Part shown: piece by piece, positions 32,031 through 42,640 of the stretch | Layout of the letters: each line of letters opens with the position of its first letter | Position numbering within the stretch: the first letter of the stretch is position 1 | NCBI GenBank assembly: GCA_917880885.1 | Contig: OU862928.1 | Span: forward strand, 42,148,962-42,212,961 | DNA length: 64,000 bases | Source of the DNA: Limnephilus marmoratus | Taxonomy: Eukaryota; Arthropoda; Insecta; Trichoptera; Limnephilidae | Direction: 5' to 3' | Program-made: the position numbers and the translations under genes | Notes under the pieces: model-generated | The model's input: only the letters and a program-made list of their open reading frames with translations | Databases searched by the model: none | Told to the model about the DNA's origin: nothing

Positions 32031-33497
32031 TGTTGTTTTGGAAATGTTATTCTCAATAGATACGGTGTCGAGTTAAAAGCTCTGTTTTTAAATTATTAAT
32101 GATTGCAGTATTGTGTTTAGACGCACTTTTTCTTCACGTTCCTCGTGAAGCATTGTGGCATTGAAAGGGATAACTTAAAAATAAAAAAAATATTTTTAAA
32201 TATTTTGATGCAAACATTAAAAAGTTTAAAAAATGGCTCACCTTACGATTTTTCCAACAAAATTTTTGTTAGACAAATAAATTATAAACATTATTATCTC
32301 TCATTTTTTTGTCGTTTCATGTAAAAATAATTCCTAAATAATTGGCGAAATTTCAAAATAATTTTTCAAATTGTGGTCGGAAATTTTGGTTTTATAAAGG
32401 TGTACATTTTAATTATTTTGTGGTTAATATTCAGATTTGAATATATAGCGTATTGTTTTCTCTTTCCAATACCGTTAAGATCATATTTCCACTATGATGG
32501 TAAGGGAAACAATGATTTTTGTGAGACCTATGTGAGCTGGGACAAATATGATCTCCTGGGATTAAACTGGTTAAAAAATTAAGTTAAGGCGATCCAATAG
32601 TCCAGGAAGAAATCAAAATCGGAATTCACGACCCTTTTTGGGAGGAGTTTAAAAATACTTGAGAAAAAGCTTTTGGAAAGACTGGAAAAGGTATTTGAGA
32701 ATTTTATTTTGTAGGTTGATTTCTTAAAGGCCTGTAAAAAATATTAACTCGTAAAAGTAATAACAACAAAATTTAAAATTGATTTCACGGAACCGCATAC
32801 GTCTATTCCCCGTCCCCGCCGGGGCCGAACTGATAAAAAATGGGTGTGGCAAGTCTATAGTCCTTGGGTGGACGGCATAAGGTTCACTTTGAAAATTTAA
32901 ATTCGTCGACTGCCGCCGTATATATTGATGTTAAAAATAACAACACGAAAATGGATATTTTATTATATTTTGTGAAGTTTGGGCGTAAATGTCAATTAGT
33001 TTTGCGATTATTATAAAAAAAAATAATTTGCCACATTAAACTATTGTTGTATACTCGTATATATTCAGATGTAGTTTTATTAAACCATATCCGTAAAAGG
33101 GTTTAAAAATAGGAGACTTTGGACTTGAACGTGTTTTCTTATGGACCTAACACTTTATTTTTTTCTAGGCTTATTAAAAGACTTGTATAATGACCGATAT
33201 TTTTAAGGGCCAAGATATGTTCTACACGCAGTATTTAATTGAAGCTTCTATAATACTTCTAAGCGATCAAATTTTCAAAACAAATATACATGATTTCGTA
33301 CGATTTTGCATTATTTCGCATAGCTTCATCTTAAAGAGGTTTTCCTACGATAATGGCGCTATAGACGTAATCCAATCAATAATAAATCTATGATTATGGT
33401 AATGGGAAGATTAAAAGATAATTTAGATATAACCCTGGAATGGAGTGCTTTACTGTAAATAAGTACCACAAATGCTCTCCATATAAATAAATCTTAT
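32031..33497. other. Unassigned AT-rich sequence
   Basis: Two short open frames (32373-32582 and 33190-33393, +) look like chance. Nothing recognised. Confidence 0.4.
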
Positions 33498-33785
33498 TCA
33501 CCAGTAATCTATGCCAAAAATTTTTGGCAGAAAATCAGTCAGACAGGATGAATCAACTACAGAGATGAATGATTTCAAATTCAAACGAGATGCTCTTTTC
33601 CCAATCTCCACCAGTTTCTTCTCACTGGTCTTTGATCTGCGATGGTCCAGAGCTGCAATTCTCCAATAACGATCGGGAGTTACTCGTTGCACGCCATCTA
33701 CGAATGAAAAATTACTCGTCATCTCGGCGAACTTGTTCTTCACTTTCGAAGCGTTAAAGAGATGATTATATTGGTTCCGCGAATT
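33498..33785 (-). CDS. Unrecognised open frame, possible exon or relic
   Basis: About 95 residues are open, from the MITE border to a stop at 33498, including FAEMTSNFSFVDGVQRVTPD and DHRRSKTSEKKLVEIGKRAS. Composition is mixed and protein-like, richer in GC than the flanks. I do not recognise a domain. The start is undefined, since the open frame continues into the TIR element at 33790. It could be an exon, a transposon relic or chance. Confidence 0.25.
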   Translation of the reverse strand, partial: NSRNQYNHLFNASKVKNKFAEMTSNFSFVDGVQRVTPDRYWRIAALDHRRSKTSEKKLVEIGKRASRLNLKSFISVVDSSCLTDFLPKIFGIDYW

Positions 33786-33789
33786 TTCA

Positions 33790-34200
33790 TCCCGCGACAA
33801 AATATCCCCGACAAAATATCCCCAACAATATATCCTACGGACAAAACATCCCTCAACAAAATATCTACTCAACCTAACCTAATCTAACCTAATCTAACCT
33901 AACCTAACCTAATCTTACCTAACCTAACATAACCCAACCTAACCTCATCTAACAAAAAAATGGGACAAAAATAATGCAGACATCCTATACAGAAATTAAA
34001 TTATTTATCAAAGATAGTAAAATTGGGCAAAAATGATACAGTACAGAAAATAAATTATTGTTTAAAAATAGTAAAATGGGACAAAAATAATACAGACATT
34101 CTGTAAAAGTAAGTTTATGTTAGGTTTTAGTAAATCTTTTGTTGAAGGATGTTTTGTCCGTAGGATATTTTGTCGGGGATATTTTGTCGGGGATTTCTAG
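33790..34200. mobile_element. TIR element carrying telomere-like (AACCT)n
   Basis: Both ends carry GACAAAATATCCCC-type units in opposite orientation: gacaaaatatccccgac near 33797 against gtcggggatattttgtcgggg near 34170. The 'tcctacggacaaaacatcc' block is present on the left (33833-33851) and inverted on the right. Inside lies a run of AACCTAACCTAATCTAACCT type (33867-33955). A second partial copy at 34645-34762 also has the AACCT run. Confidence 0.65.
33867..33955. repeat. Interstitial telomere-like (AACCT)n / (TTAGG)n
   Basis: About 17 five-base units, several mutated (aatct, catct, aacat). It is located inside a repeated element rather than alone. Confidence 0.8.
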
Positions 34201-34644
34201 TTATATTGACAGCCCTCTTAATATTGTCTATGTTTCTGACGTTTATGACGTTTCTATGTTGCGTATTTAAAATTACGAGCGTTCTTTCTTCGTTCTTTTA
34301 GTATATTACTCAAAACCAAAAACAGCTGGTAACCACCGCGGAAAAGAAATTTAATTCTGCTAACACATGCAAAACGATAGTATCCACAATAAATTATTTA
34401 AGAAGTTAATTTTCATGTGAAAACTATCTACCCTCCGGAAAAATATTCTTGTTCTCAAAGCACCTTCTTCAATTTGCTCTGCATTATGTATTTTAGCCAA
34501 TACCGCCGATAAATCAGCAATTATAATGTACCTTAAAACAACTTCGTAAAAATATACGATGTCTGTCAATCGGAGTGCGCGCGGGAAACGGTCTTAGGTT
34601 ATAGGATACAATCATACTAGATTTTGACGGTAATGCGCGTTTTC
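34201..34644. other. Unassigned sequence
   Basis: Nothing recognised. Confidence 0.35.
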
Positions 34645-34762
34645 ACACCGCGACAAAATATCCCCGACAAAATATTTTCCGACAAAATATCTACTAAAAC
34701 TTAACCTTACCTAACCTCACTTAACCTAACCTAACAAAATGGGACAAAAATGACAGATGACA
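34645..34762 (+). mobile_element. TIR element with (AACCT)n, left-part copy
   Basis: Starts ccgcgacaaaatatccccga, then gacaaaatatctactaaaac and an AACCTTACCTAACCTCACTT-type run, and stops after aaaatgggacaaaaatgac. Matches the left half of 33790-34200. Confidence 0.65.
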
Positions 34763-35392
34763 ATAATTTATTGTCTTTACAGGACGTCCGTATTAATTTT
34801 GTACCATTAAGAATGTACCTTCGACGAGACTCGAGAATAACGAAGTCGACCAATGTACGTACTTTCGATGGCGATTGCGAGCGGCCTCGACTGGAGAATC
34901 GAGTCCCAGAGAGGAGAGCCGAGACGAGAGAGACGAGACTCAGGATGCCAAGTGTCAGATTGCTGAAGCTGACAGCTCTGAAGGATGAGACACGTAATAT
35001 GTTATAAATTTGACGTCACGAGACGTGGGACAACACGACATACGAGACACGCGAGACTAACAAATCGGGGAAATGTGATATTGTATTTTATGGTCTTTTG
35101 AGTTAGGAGGAAACGTTTAGTTTGTCTAGAAAATACGCGACGGTTTTGTAATGTCGTGGTTTGCTTCAACAAAACATTTATTTTCTTCTCTACCAAGTAG
35201 TTACCCTACTAAAATCTTAAATAATATCGTAGGACTTAACTTTAAAAAAATTTTACGTGAACGTATTGGAAGTTTTTGTATTTTCTTTATAATTATAAAT
35301 GTACATTTACTTTGTATGTGATTTGCCATAATTTCTAAATGAACACATACATCTTTTTGTAAGTCACTATTTTACAATCAATATTTTCAGTA
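34763..35392. other. Unassigned sequence
   Basis: An 85-codon frame (34750-35007, +) is Arg/Glu-rich because of a 'gagacgaga'-type purine stretch. I do not accept it as a gene. Otherwise nothing is seen. Confidence 0.35.
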
Positions 35393-35827
35393 GCACCACA
35401 CAGGAGGTCCTTAGGAAAATATTTCCCCTCAAGCCTGTATCATCTTCAGGGATGCTGTGTGGAGATTTTTTTTAAGAATAGAAGGAGTGGAAGTACTAGG
35501 AAGGAAAAAGGTACGAGTGTGTGTAGGTATCTGGGGTTCAGTGCGTCCAGGAATAACGGACTTACGAATCTATTCTTCCCACTGCGGTACAAAGTGATTT
35601 TCGGAGAGAGTCCTGCTGGAGAGGTCAAAAAGTGTCCCTCGACCAGTCTCTCCCTCTGCAGCTGGTGGGTAGACTTATCCGCTGCCATGACTTAGAAAAA
35701 CCTTACTCCATGAACCCGGGCACCTCTGCTAAGTCACCAAAGGTAGCAAATCATGTGGGGTGGCCTATAGCAGGGATGTTGGTTATCCAATAAATGGATT
35801 CCAAGGTGGGCGGCGCTACTATGGAAT
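35393..35827 (-). mobile_element. GGGAGGCGGG-head element, long form, reverse
   Basis: Tail at the left (cacacaggaggtcc, degraded stem), then the middle block, with the head at the right (atccaataaatgg...gggcggcgctac). Its head end is interrupted by the foldback element that follows. Confidence 0.7.
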
Positions 35828-35836
35828 GGTCCGGAA

Positions 35837-36244
35837 GCGTATTTCCAATCCCTAACGCGGTTGAGTCACTCTAGCGACTGAGCCGCGTTAGGGATTGGAA
35901 GGCGTAAATAGCCTTACAAACACTACCGCATTTCAGTCGCGCTAGTGACTGAACCGCGTTAGGGATTGTTATGCATAAATCACCTTACAAAAGCTATACC
36001 GATACAGTCACCTACGCGCTTCATTGCTCTATCAGTTTCAGTGACGACCGTAATTATAGAGAGGTTAGCAGAGAGGATGGACAGCGTTTTTTTAGTTAGC
36101 ATTTTTTTTACATTGAAAATTTATTTTAAGTTAAAAAAACGTGGGTTTTTTTAACTTATCAATGACGACCGTAATTATAGAAGTGTAAGCAGAGAGGATG
36201 GACTGCGTTTTTTTTTACTTAATTTTTTTTCTTTTACATAGAAA

Positions 36245-36298
<54 letters not shown>

Positions 36299-36786
36299 TA
36301 ATATATAGGGTAAGCAGAGAGGATGGACCGCATTAATGTTTTACTTAATTTTTTTTTTTTAAATATAAATTTTCTATGTAAAAAAAAAAAAATTAAGTAA
36401 AAAATTAACGCGGTCCATCATCTCTGCTTACCCTTCTATAATTACGGTCGTCACCCTCAGTTAAAATAAAACCCGCGTTTTTTTAACTTAAAATAAATTT
36501 TGAATGTAAAAAAAATGCTAACTAAAAAAACGCTGTACATCCTCTCTGCTAACCTCTCTATAATTACGGTCGTCGCCCTCACAGAAACTGATAGAGCAAC
36601 GAAGCGCATAGGTGACTGAATCGGTATAGCTTTTGTAAGGTGATTTATGCATAACAATCCCTAACGCGGTTCAGTCACTAGCGCGACTGAAATGCGGTAG
36701 TGTTTGTAAGGCGATTTACGCCTTCCAAACCCTAACGCGGTTCAGTCGCTAGAGTGACTCAACCGCGTTAGGGATTGGAAATACGC
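35837..36786. mobile_element. 950-bp foldback element with 9-bp target duplication (MULE-like)
   Basis: GGTCCGGAA (35828-35836) and GGCCCGGAA (36787-36795) flank it, an 8/9 match. The whole element is one imperfect palindrome. The arms start GCGTATTTCCAATCCCTAAC and extend over 400 bp each to a central (AT)n at 36249-36292. A 9-bp duplication with very long inverted arms suggests Mutator-like foldback elements. Inside, 'gcagagaggatggac' blocks and 'gacgaccgtaattatag' blocks recur. No transposase. Confidence 0.75.
36249..36292. repeat. (AT)n microsatellite at palindrome centre
   Basis: About 22 AT units followed by a T-run, at the turn of the foldback element. Confidence 0.9.
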
Positions 36787-36795
36787 GGCCCGGAA

Positions 36796-37814
36796 GAAGA
36801 CCGTCTCATAAATCGCAAAAAGGTTTTTTTTTTCAGATATACCTATAGCGGATGTAATTAGATAAATAAATCAATAATTTTTTATGCATTGGAATTTTTT
36901 TAGTTATTGCGTGTGTTTAAAGTACGGGTACAGGCTGAGATATTTAATTGAATCAAAATGTGGAATACTTTGTGGTAAAAATTTATAGCATTTGAACAAC
37001 TTTATATATAGCTTATTGTATATCACCGTAAAAGGTACTTTTTTATGCTTTACTTATATGTATTTTTAATATTTTAGTTGTAAATAATAATGATGTAAAT
37101 GCTCCCTTCAAGCAAATGATAAGTTAACCGCATTTTAACCAAGTTCAGGTAAACTTTCAACTGCTGGCAGGGTTTGCCCCTGTGGATATTAATATACTAT
37201 TTTATAAATGAAATATTTTTTAAGCGTTTATTAAAAAAAACGGATTTGTTGCGCAGCAGCGGCATAAAACAATTTTGTAGCTGGTCGTTTTTATCAGAAA
37301 ATTACCTTGTCGCAGTATTAAAAAAAGATAACTTGTTTTAGAAATGACATGTTTAATATCAAAATAATAATAATTCAATAAATAAAAATTTCAAATATTT
37401 ATATTGAGGGATCGGTAGGATTTATAGGTTCAATTAGAAATGCCACAGAGCCGAACCCTCTGATATGAAAATATCTGGAGTCGGTGAATTATATTCCCAT
37501 TTGGTCACTAGTAGGTTGACATGTTGTTCTTGTATTTATAATACTTATATAGTGCAATTGCATAGCGTGGGTTGACTAGATGATCATTTGGGGAAGTGTG
37601 TGAAAGGGTTTAGTTTTTCCTTCTTTTTTTTCCTTTTTTTTTTTTGGGGAAAATTTAACCCGGACATTTAAATCTGGTGCATAAAAAGATTGTTTAGTTT
37701 TTAATCAGTACATCAAATTTTATCTTTTTATGATAAGAAACAAAGAAGTTACAGATTTATGAGACGATAATGAGCGTTTGCAACCAGGTACGGCGTCATC
37801 CATACCCACTAGTT
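36796..37814. other. Unassigned AT-rich sequence
   Basis: About 1 kb without recognised features. Only T-runs near 37620-37645 stand out. Confidence 0.4.
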
Positions 37815-38066
37815 TGAGAGGCCAGTTTTAGGAGACCCTTTGATCTCTCCAGCTGGTCTCTCTCGACTCTCGACCCACTGTCTTGCACCGAAGCTGGAGG
37901 GATAGATTCATACGTACTTCACTCCTAGATATACTTATCCATAAATTCCTATCCAACCCACATACCGTTTTCCTTCCCAGAACTTCCTTACATTTCTTTC
38001 CTTAAAAAAACCCTTCTGTTGGAAATTATTTTCCTCAAGGCCTCCTGTATGTGGTTAATGTAAAAT
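37815..38066 (+). mobile_element. GGGAGGCGGG-head family, 3' part
   Basis: Begins in the middle block (ctctccagctggtctc, cttgcaccgaagctgg, tcactcctagatatac) and ends ctcaaggcctcctg..gtaaaat. The left stem arm is deleted. Confidence 0.65.
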
Positions 38067-38469
38067 AAATACGATTATATATTGAAAAGAAACAAATTGG
38101 AGAAGTGAAATATATTTTTATGATTCTTCTATTGAACAGTAAGAATAAATGTTTGAATTACTTATTTTCCATTGAGTAAGTTCTTCGTAAAATAAATTCT
38201 GCAAAACTCCACTCCGTCTACAGTCCCGGGGGATCTAATGCAGCTTTGATATAATATCTAAGTTATTGCTGACGGAGTCGGAAATGGGGAAATCACTGAG
38301 GTAAGACAGGCGCTGATGACGCTATATCCTCGAAGGTTACTCTGGGGATTTGGGGAGATATAAAGGCTAGAAGTTGTTTGATGGAGAAATAATAACAACG
38401 AATAGGAATATAATTTTTTTTTGCTTTTGAATGTTGCTATAACTTTGTGGTTATCCTTTACAGATAAAT
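38067..38469. other. Unassigned sequence
   Basis: Nothing recognised. Confidence 0.35.
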
Positions 38470-38640
38470 GAAACAATTTATCTTTGTTTCAACCACTTTT
38501 ATATTTGAGTAAAGCCGATCAGTTTCAGAACGACCGTTCCTTCTTCAGGGCAAACGTATACCGATTTGACAGTTACAAAATAGTGGATGGGAACAATGTA
38601 TTATTACTAAGGATTGTGGTAGGGGTGGAGCCGTTGCTAG
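38470..38640 (-). mobile_element. Penelope-like end, left arm of an inverted pair
   Basis: This segment and 39384-39550 are inverse copies (caaatataaaag, the hammerhead-like motif, cgtatac, tgacagttat, gatgggaacaatgtattatta). Together they form a palindrome whose centre is occupied by a hAT-like element. Confidence 0.7.
38514..38553 (-). ncRNA. Hammerhead-like motif, stem III mutated
   Basis: On the minus strand: GCC, core CTGAAGA (38542-38548), one A, stem II GGAAC/GTTCT around GGTC, GAAA, then ACTGAT where other copies have ACCGGT, then C and GGC. The core is intact, but the self-complementary stem III is broken. Confidence 0.55.
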
Positions 38641-38648
38641 GTATTAAT

Positions 38649-39375
38649 TAAGGGTCGACCGAGATCTCGGTCTCGGTCTCGGTCTCGGCATTCTCGGCTA
38701 CAAATTCTACCGAGAACTCTGTCTCGGTTCTCGGCGAAAAATCGACGAGATTCTCGGCCATAACCGAGACCGTTGTAAGTAGGTACGGTATAGGATAATG
38801 GGATTCAAATCTACCGCACGCGTTCACATTTGTCACTTGGTGTCAGTGCGTGAGAGAGCTGTCGATTGTGATTGGTCGGCTGGCAGCGAGGCGGGTTTTA
38901 CTTATAACCATAATGATAATATCTAGACGCCTTCCACGCCGAAACGCAAATTATTTGCAATTCCCTCGATAGAAAAAAAATCGCAAAGTATGCTCCAAAA
39001 ATTATTTTAAAAACGTTTGCCTCAGTTATTTTACAAGTTATAATTGTGAAAAAAATTCACAATGTTTCTTTAAATGATGTCGTGTTTTATTAAATATTTT
39101 CGATTTTATCGCTTTAAATATTAGCGCGCTCCTCTAACATTCCTAATTACATATTTCTCCATCTTCTTCTTTTTGAGCGCGGATGCGGCGCCTTAAAACA
39201 AATTATTATTACATTCTTAAATATACTATATTATGCCAAAATAGCGCATTTTCATTTTTTTCTCAACTTATCTTTTCTCGGTCTCGGCTCTCGGTCTCGG
39301 CCGAGATTTTAATTTATTCTCGGTCTCGGTCTCGGTCTCGGCCGATAACGAAAAACATGTCTCGGTCGACCCTTA
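38649..39375. mobile_element. hAT-like MITE with CTCGGT subterminal arrays
   Basis: The perfect 8-bp duplication GTATTAAT (38641-38648 and 39376-39383) flanks inverted ends TAAGGGTCGACCGAGA. Both subterminal regions are tandem TCTCGG hexamers (38666-38690; 39283-39345). The 8-bp duplication indicates the hAT superfamily. The interior (about 38915-39205) contains repeat Y; there is no transposase. Inserted between two inverted Penelope-like ends. Confidence 0.8.
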
Positions 39376-39383
39376 GTATTAAT

Positions 39384-39550
39384 GAAGAGTGGGTGGGTAG
39401 GGGAACATACCATAATAATACATTGTTCCCATCCATATTTCATAACTGTCAAATCAGTATACGTTTGCCCTAAAGAAGGAACGGTCGTTCTGAAACCGGT
39501 CGGCTTTACTCAAATATAAAAGAGGTTCAAACAAAGTTAAATTGTTTCAT
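39384..39550 (+). mobile_element. Penelope-like end, right arm of an inverted pair
   Basis: Inverse of 38470-38640. Ends ggctttactcaaatataaaa and gaggttcaaacaaagttaaa. Confidence 0.7.
39467..39504 (+). ncRNA. Hammerhead-like motif, core mutated
   Basis: GCC, CTAAAGA (39470-39476; the expected G5 is A), A, stem II GGAAC/GTTCT, GAAA (39492-39495), ACCGGT, C, GGC. The lesion complements that of its inverse partner: here stem III is intact and the core is not. Confidence 0.55.
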
Positions 39551-39664
39551 TAATATTTTTTTATTCGTCACTCTAGATCGTGGATTGTACCTTTTATTAC
39601 ACAGTACGTCGATAGAGGAAGAGTATTTTTGTGCCTTTACGGTACAAATCTAGGCGCACTCGTA

Positions 39665-39962
39665 TTTTTTTAAGAAGAAAAAGTTCTGGGAAGCAAAAAG
39701 GTATGAGGGGTGGGTAGGAATCTGGTTTTCAATGTGTCCAGGAGTGACGGACGTATGAATCCATCCCTCCCACTGCGGTGCAAGGCGATGGGTCAAGAGA
39801 GTCCATGTTGAGAGGTAAAAAGGTCTGTCTCAAGTAGTCTCTCCAAATCCAACAACACATTTGCCGCCAAGACCTGGAAAAACCTAATCCCGTGAATAAT
39901 CTTATGTAATGTAGCGAACCATTTATGGTGACCTATAGCAGTAATGTTGGTCGTCCAATAAA
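39665..39962 (-). mobile_element. GGGAGGCGGG-head element, reverse, tail missing
   Basis: Starts at the ttttttaagaa junction before the LINE-like tail and runs through the middle block to the head (gtaatgttggtcgtccaata). The last ~100 bp with the stem-loop are absent. Confidence 0.65.
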
Positions 39963-39985
39963 GCACTACAAAACCATATTAATTT

Positions 39986-40210
39986 GGGAGGCGGGAATGG
40001 GTACCGCCATCCAGGGAACGATTCATTGGATTACCAACACCTCTGCCTGAGTTCATGGGGTGAAGTTTGTCAAGGTCTTGGCGGGCGATGTGTCTGCACT
40101 TCTGCTGCGTGGCGGGCCGGATCGAGAGAGTCTGATTGAGGAGGTGTTTTGACCTTTCCAGCTAGAATACCTCGGCCTTTTCTCATGTGGGGAGATTATG
40201 TTAAAAAAAA
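39986..40210 (+). mobile_element. GGGAGGCGGG-head element, internally deleted
   Basis: Head and middle block to ctttccagctagaatacctcgg, then a jump to the terminal 'catgtggggagattatgtt' and A-run. The C/T-rich part and stem-loop are deleted. Confidence 0.7.
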
Positions 40211-40485
40211 ATTCGAGTGCAATTTACACGCGGTAGAAGCGAAACTTTACCAAAACAATCTCAACCAATACTTGAAAAGTGAGATCATGATCAAAGCGGC
40301 CGATGAGCGCAGACCTAACGTAATTTCCGTTTCATATCTCAACCAATGGGAGCCTTTAAAAGTGACATCATTATCAAAGCGGCCTATGAGCGAAGTTGAA
40401 GCGTCGCAGGTGCAGTAATCGTCATTTCAGTTTCATTCGAAATCCAAATCACAGCGGTGCTGTAGAAATTTCTCTTCAAAAACTT
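40211..40485 (-). mobile_element. GAAACTTCT-family MITE, reverse copy
   Basis: Reverse of 8461-8725: attcgagtgcaatttacacg start, 'ggtagaagcgaaactttacc', 'gtgacatcattatcaaagcg', ending ...tgtagaaatttctcttcaaa. It starts directly at the A-tail of the preceding retroelement. Just after it, gcctcccaaatt (40491-40502) equals the first bases of a GGGAGGCGGG head in reverse. Confidence 0.65.
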
Positions 40486-40502
40486 TTCCCGCCTCCCAAA
40501 TT

Positions 40503-41270
40503 GATAATTAGTTGAAGAGCCAATTTATGCAAACAAGTTTAGTGTTCATAACATTCTACTTTCTGAAACATCTCACAGAGATCCGAGACCCGATCATCTA
40601 TCCTACGTTTTACGTGTCTCTGCACAGACATTATCCCGAACAATAAAACCGATCTACCATTGTTGTTTCACAAAGAACTTCAACGACGGCTAATAAGATT
40701 TGGCCTTACCCTCTTTCACGGTGGAGAGGAGGAATTACAGGAGTTATTATTATTATTGTGAGATGAAATGGAAGGCTTTGATTCGACTGGAGATCTGGGA
40801 GGAATAAGGCTTGAGCTTTGGAGTGGGACTAGAGAAAATCCAATATTTCACTTGATAGTTTCTATACCGGTGATTTGCAGTAATGATGTTCGTTAGTAAT
40901 AAGTTAGTTCGTTACGCCGTTCAACCCGGCGTCATGGAATATGGGTTAAAATGACCCGCCATGTTTAAAATTGCTTGTGTTTTTATAACTACGTGATGTT
41001 GCCGCTCTTCTCAGTAGCTGTAGGCGTTGACTATCTTTAAACGTTTTGAATGATAAAACAGTTGAACGGCGATCGCTGTCCAAGTTAAATGTACCTAAAG
41101 CTGAAAAAGGTAAATTTGACCCTTCACCGTAATACCACTTTGCGCTGACAGCATTCATAATGATGATTGCATAAGGATTAACTTCTGGTTATTTTTTCCT
41201 TATTTTTTAAAAGATTAATATTAAGTTCGTAAAAGTGCCATTTAAATCAAAAGAATGATAACAAACCGTA
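40503..41270. other. Unassigned sequence
   Basis: No recognised gene. A 70-codon minus-strand frame (40946-41158) has no known motif. Confidence 0.4.
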
Positions 41271-42100
41271 CCTTAAAGGATAAACCACGTAAGTCCTCTT
41301 ACGTAATGACGGGCTCGAACCGCTTGATTACGAACTTGTAGAGAAATTAATAATAAATAACACCACAATGATTAGGACACAACAACAATGGTTAAATTTA
41401 AATACTTACAAAAACCAAAATATAAAACAAACCTTCGGCTAGCTTCTCTCAGGGAAATTGTGTTTAGAGTCCGTCCTGATTTGGATTCAAAACGATCGTC
41501 GCTTTATTGTTGGATAAATACATGTAGGGTTTAATAAAATAGAAGATCTCTTGTTGCTTTAAAATAATTTGTGAATTTATTAATGACTCGACGCTTCTAG
41601 GAAAAGCTTTAATCCCTTTGTGAACGTGAAATTATTGATTCTAAATATAATAAAAGGGTTGAATGGATAACACATAATTAATTATATAAGTTTTACGTAC
41701 GTTACCCCGGGTTACATCTGGGCAGACGACCTCATCGGGAAACACCACTGAGTTGATTTAGATATATAAAATTTAACTATATTTTAAATTACGTGTTCCA
41801 AAAAACACGTTGGAACCAAAAGGCTCTAGGCGGCCCCGGCCAAAATGCAAAAGACCGACCCATAGCGCAGTTAAAACCAGAACAAGCCGCAAGGGCTCTC
41901 GGCCCAGTCGGAAGGGCTGCTAGGGCCCCCTCCCGAAATCCGGGCCAATGAAAACGTCTAGCCAATGTTACCAACTTTTGACAACTAATATTAAATATAA
42001 ATAAATAAATAAATATAGGGGTAGGAAGTTATAATTCAAGAAAGTACTTCATGACAGTCCATAGCAATTACTATGGACTTACGTGGTTTATCCTTTAAGG
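41271..42100. mobile_element. TIR element with 26-bp perfect inverted ends
   Basis: CCTTAAAGGATAAACCACGT plus AAGTCC at 41271-41296 recurs perfectly inverted at 42075-42100. Length 830 bp. No target duplication is evident. Inside, 41820-41945 is an unusual GC-rich island with a 61-codon frame that I do not accept as a gene. Confidence 0.65.
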
Positions 42101-42155
42101 AACAGAAATAAGTGTTCAATAATAAGCTAGAGAAGCTAATTCTGTTAACTTTTAT

Positions 42156-42294
42156 TCAGTCATTCAGTGGTGTGTTTATTCAGTCATTCAGTGGTGTGTC
42201 TATTGGTTAAACAAAGCAACTAATGAATATATTTTATTTAGTCATTCAGTGGTGTGTTTATTGGTTAAACAAAGCAAGTAATGAATATATTTTT
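42156..42294 (+). repeat. Tandem repeat with cattcagtggtgtgt unit
   Basis: Three units of gtcattcagtggtgtgt. The second and third include a longer ~70-bp extension (tattggttaaacaaagcaa .. taatgaatatattt). Confidence 0.8.
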
Positions 42295-42334
42295 GTCGAT
42301 ATTATGTCATCATTACTTTTTTAATTGGTAAACT

Positions 42335-42640
42335 AATGTTTAAGACAAGATTTTTATGCATTGCACAAAGGGTAACAATTATTAGAAGCAATAGTTATTA
42401 GCCTGAAATACTCATCTACATTGAAAAAATCTCCCGAGAAAAGATACATGCCGCCTACGGGACTCGAACCAGCGTCCTTATGATATCCGGTCAACTGCTC
42501 TTTAACCACTGAGCTACGTCGGCTTATCTCCTACCCGTCAAATAATTCAATATATACCAGTATTTCATTCACCAATTACTGCTTATTACATTTTTCACAA
42601 GGACGTGGGTTCGGCTAATAATTATTGCTTATGATAATTG
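42335..42640. mobile_element. type-B tRNA-SINE, reverse, with inverted remnant
   Basis: Minus copy: tail at 42335-42449, tRNA-like part at 42450-42523 (A box TAGCTCAGTGG, B box GGTTCGAGTCC). Then a ~73-bp segment shared with the upstream part of the 16.3-kb copy. At 42597 a plus-strand remnant, aggacgtgggttcg followed by gctaataattattgctta, repeats T-arm and tail in reverse. This is the same head-to-head layout as at 30 kb, with the second arm mostly deleted. Confidence 0.65.

Noticed and set aside
33867..33955. Chromosome-end telomere
   Set aside because: The run is short, degenerate and enclosed in a repeated element with unique sequence on both sides.
41789..41974. 61-residue protein in the GC-rich island
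   Set aside because: Lies within a TIR element. The frame is explained by high GC content, and there is no motif.
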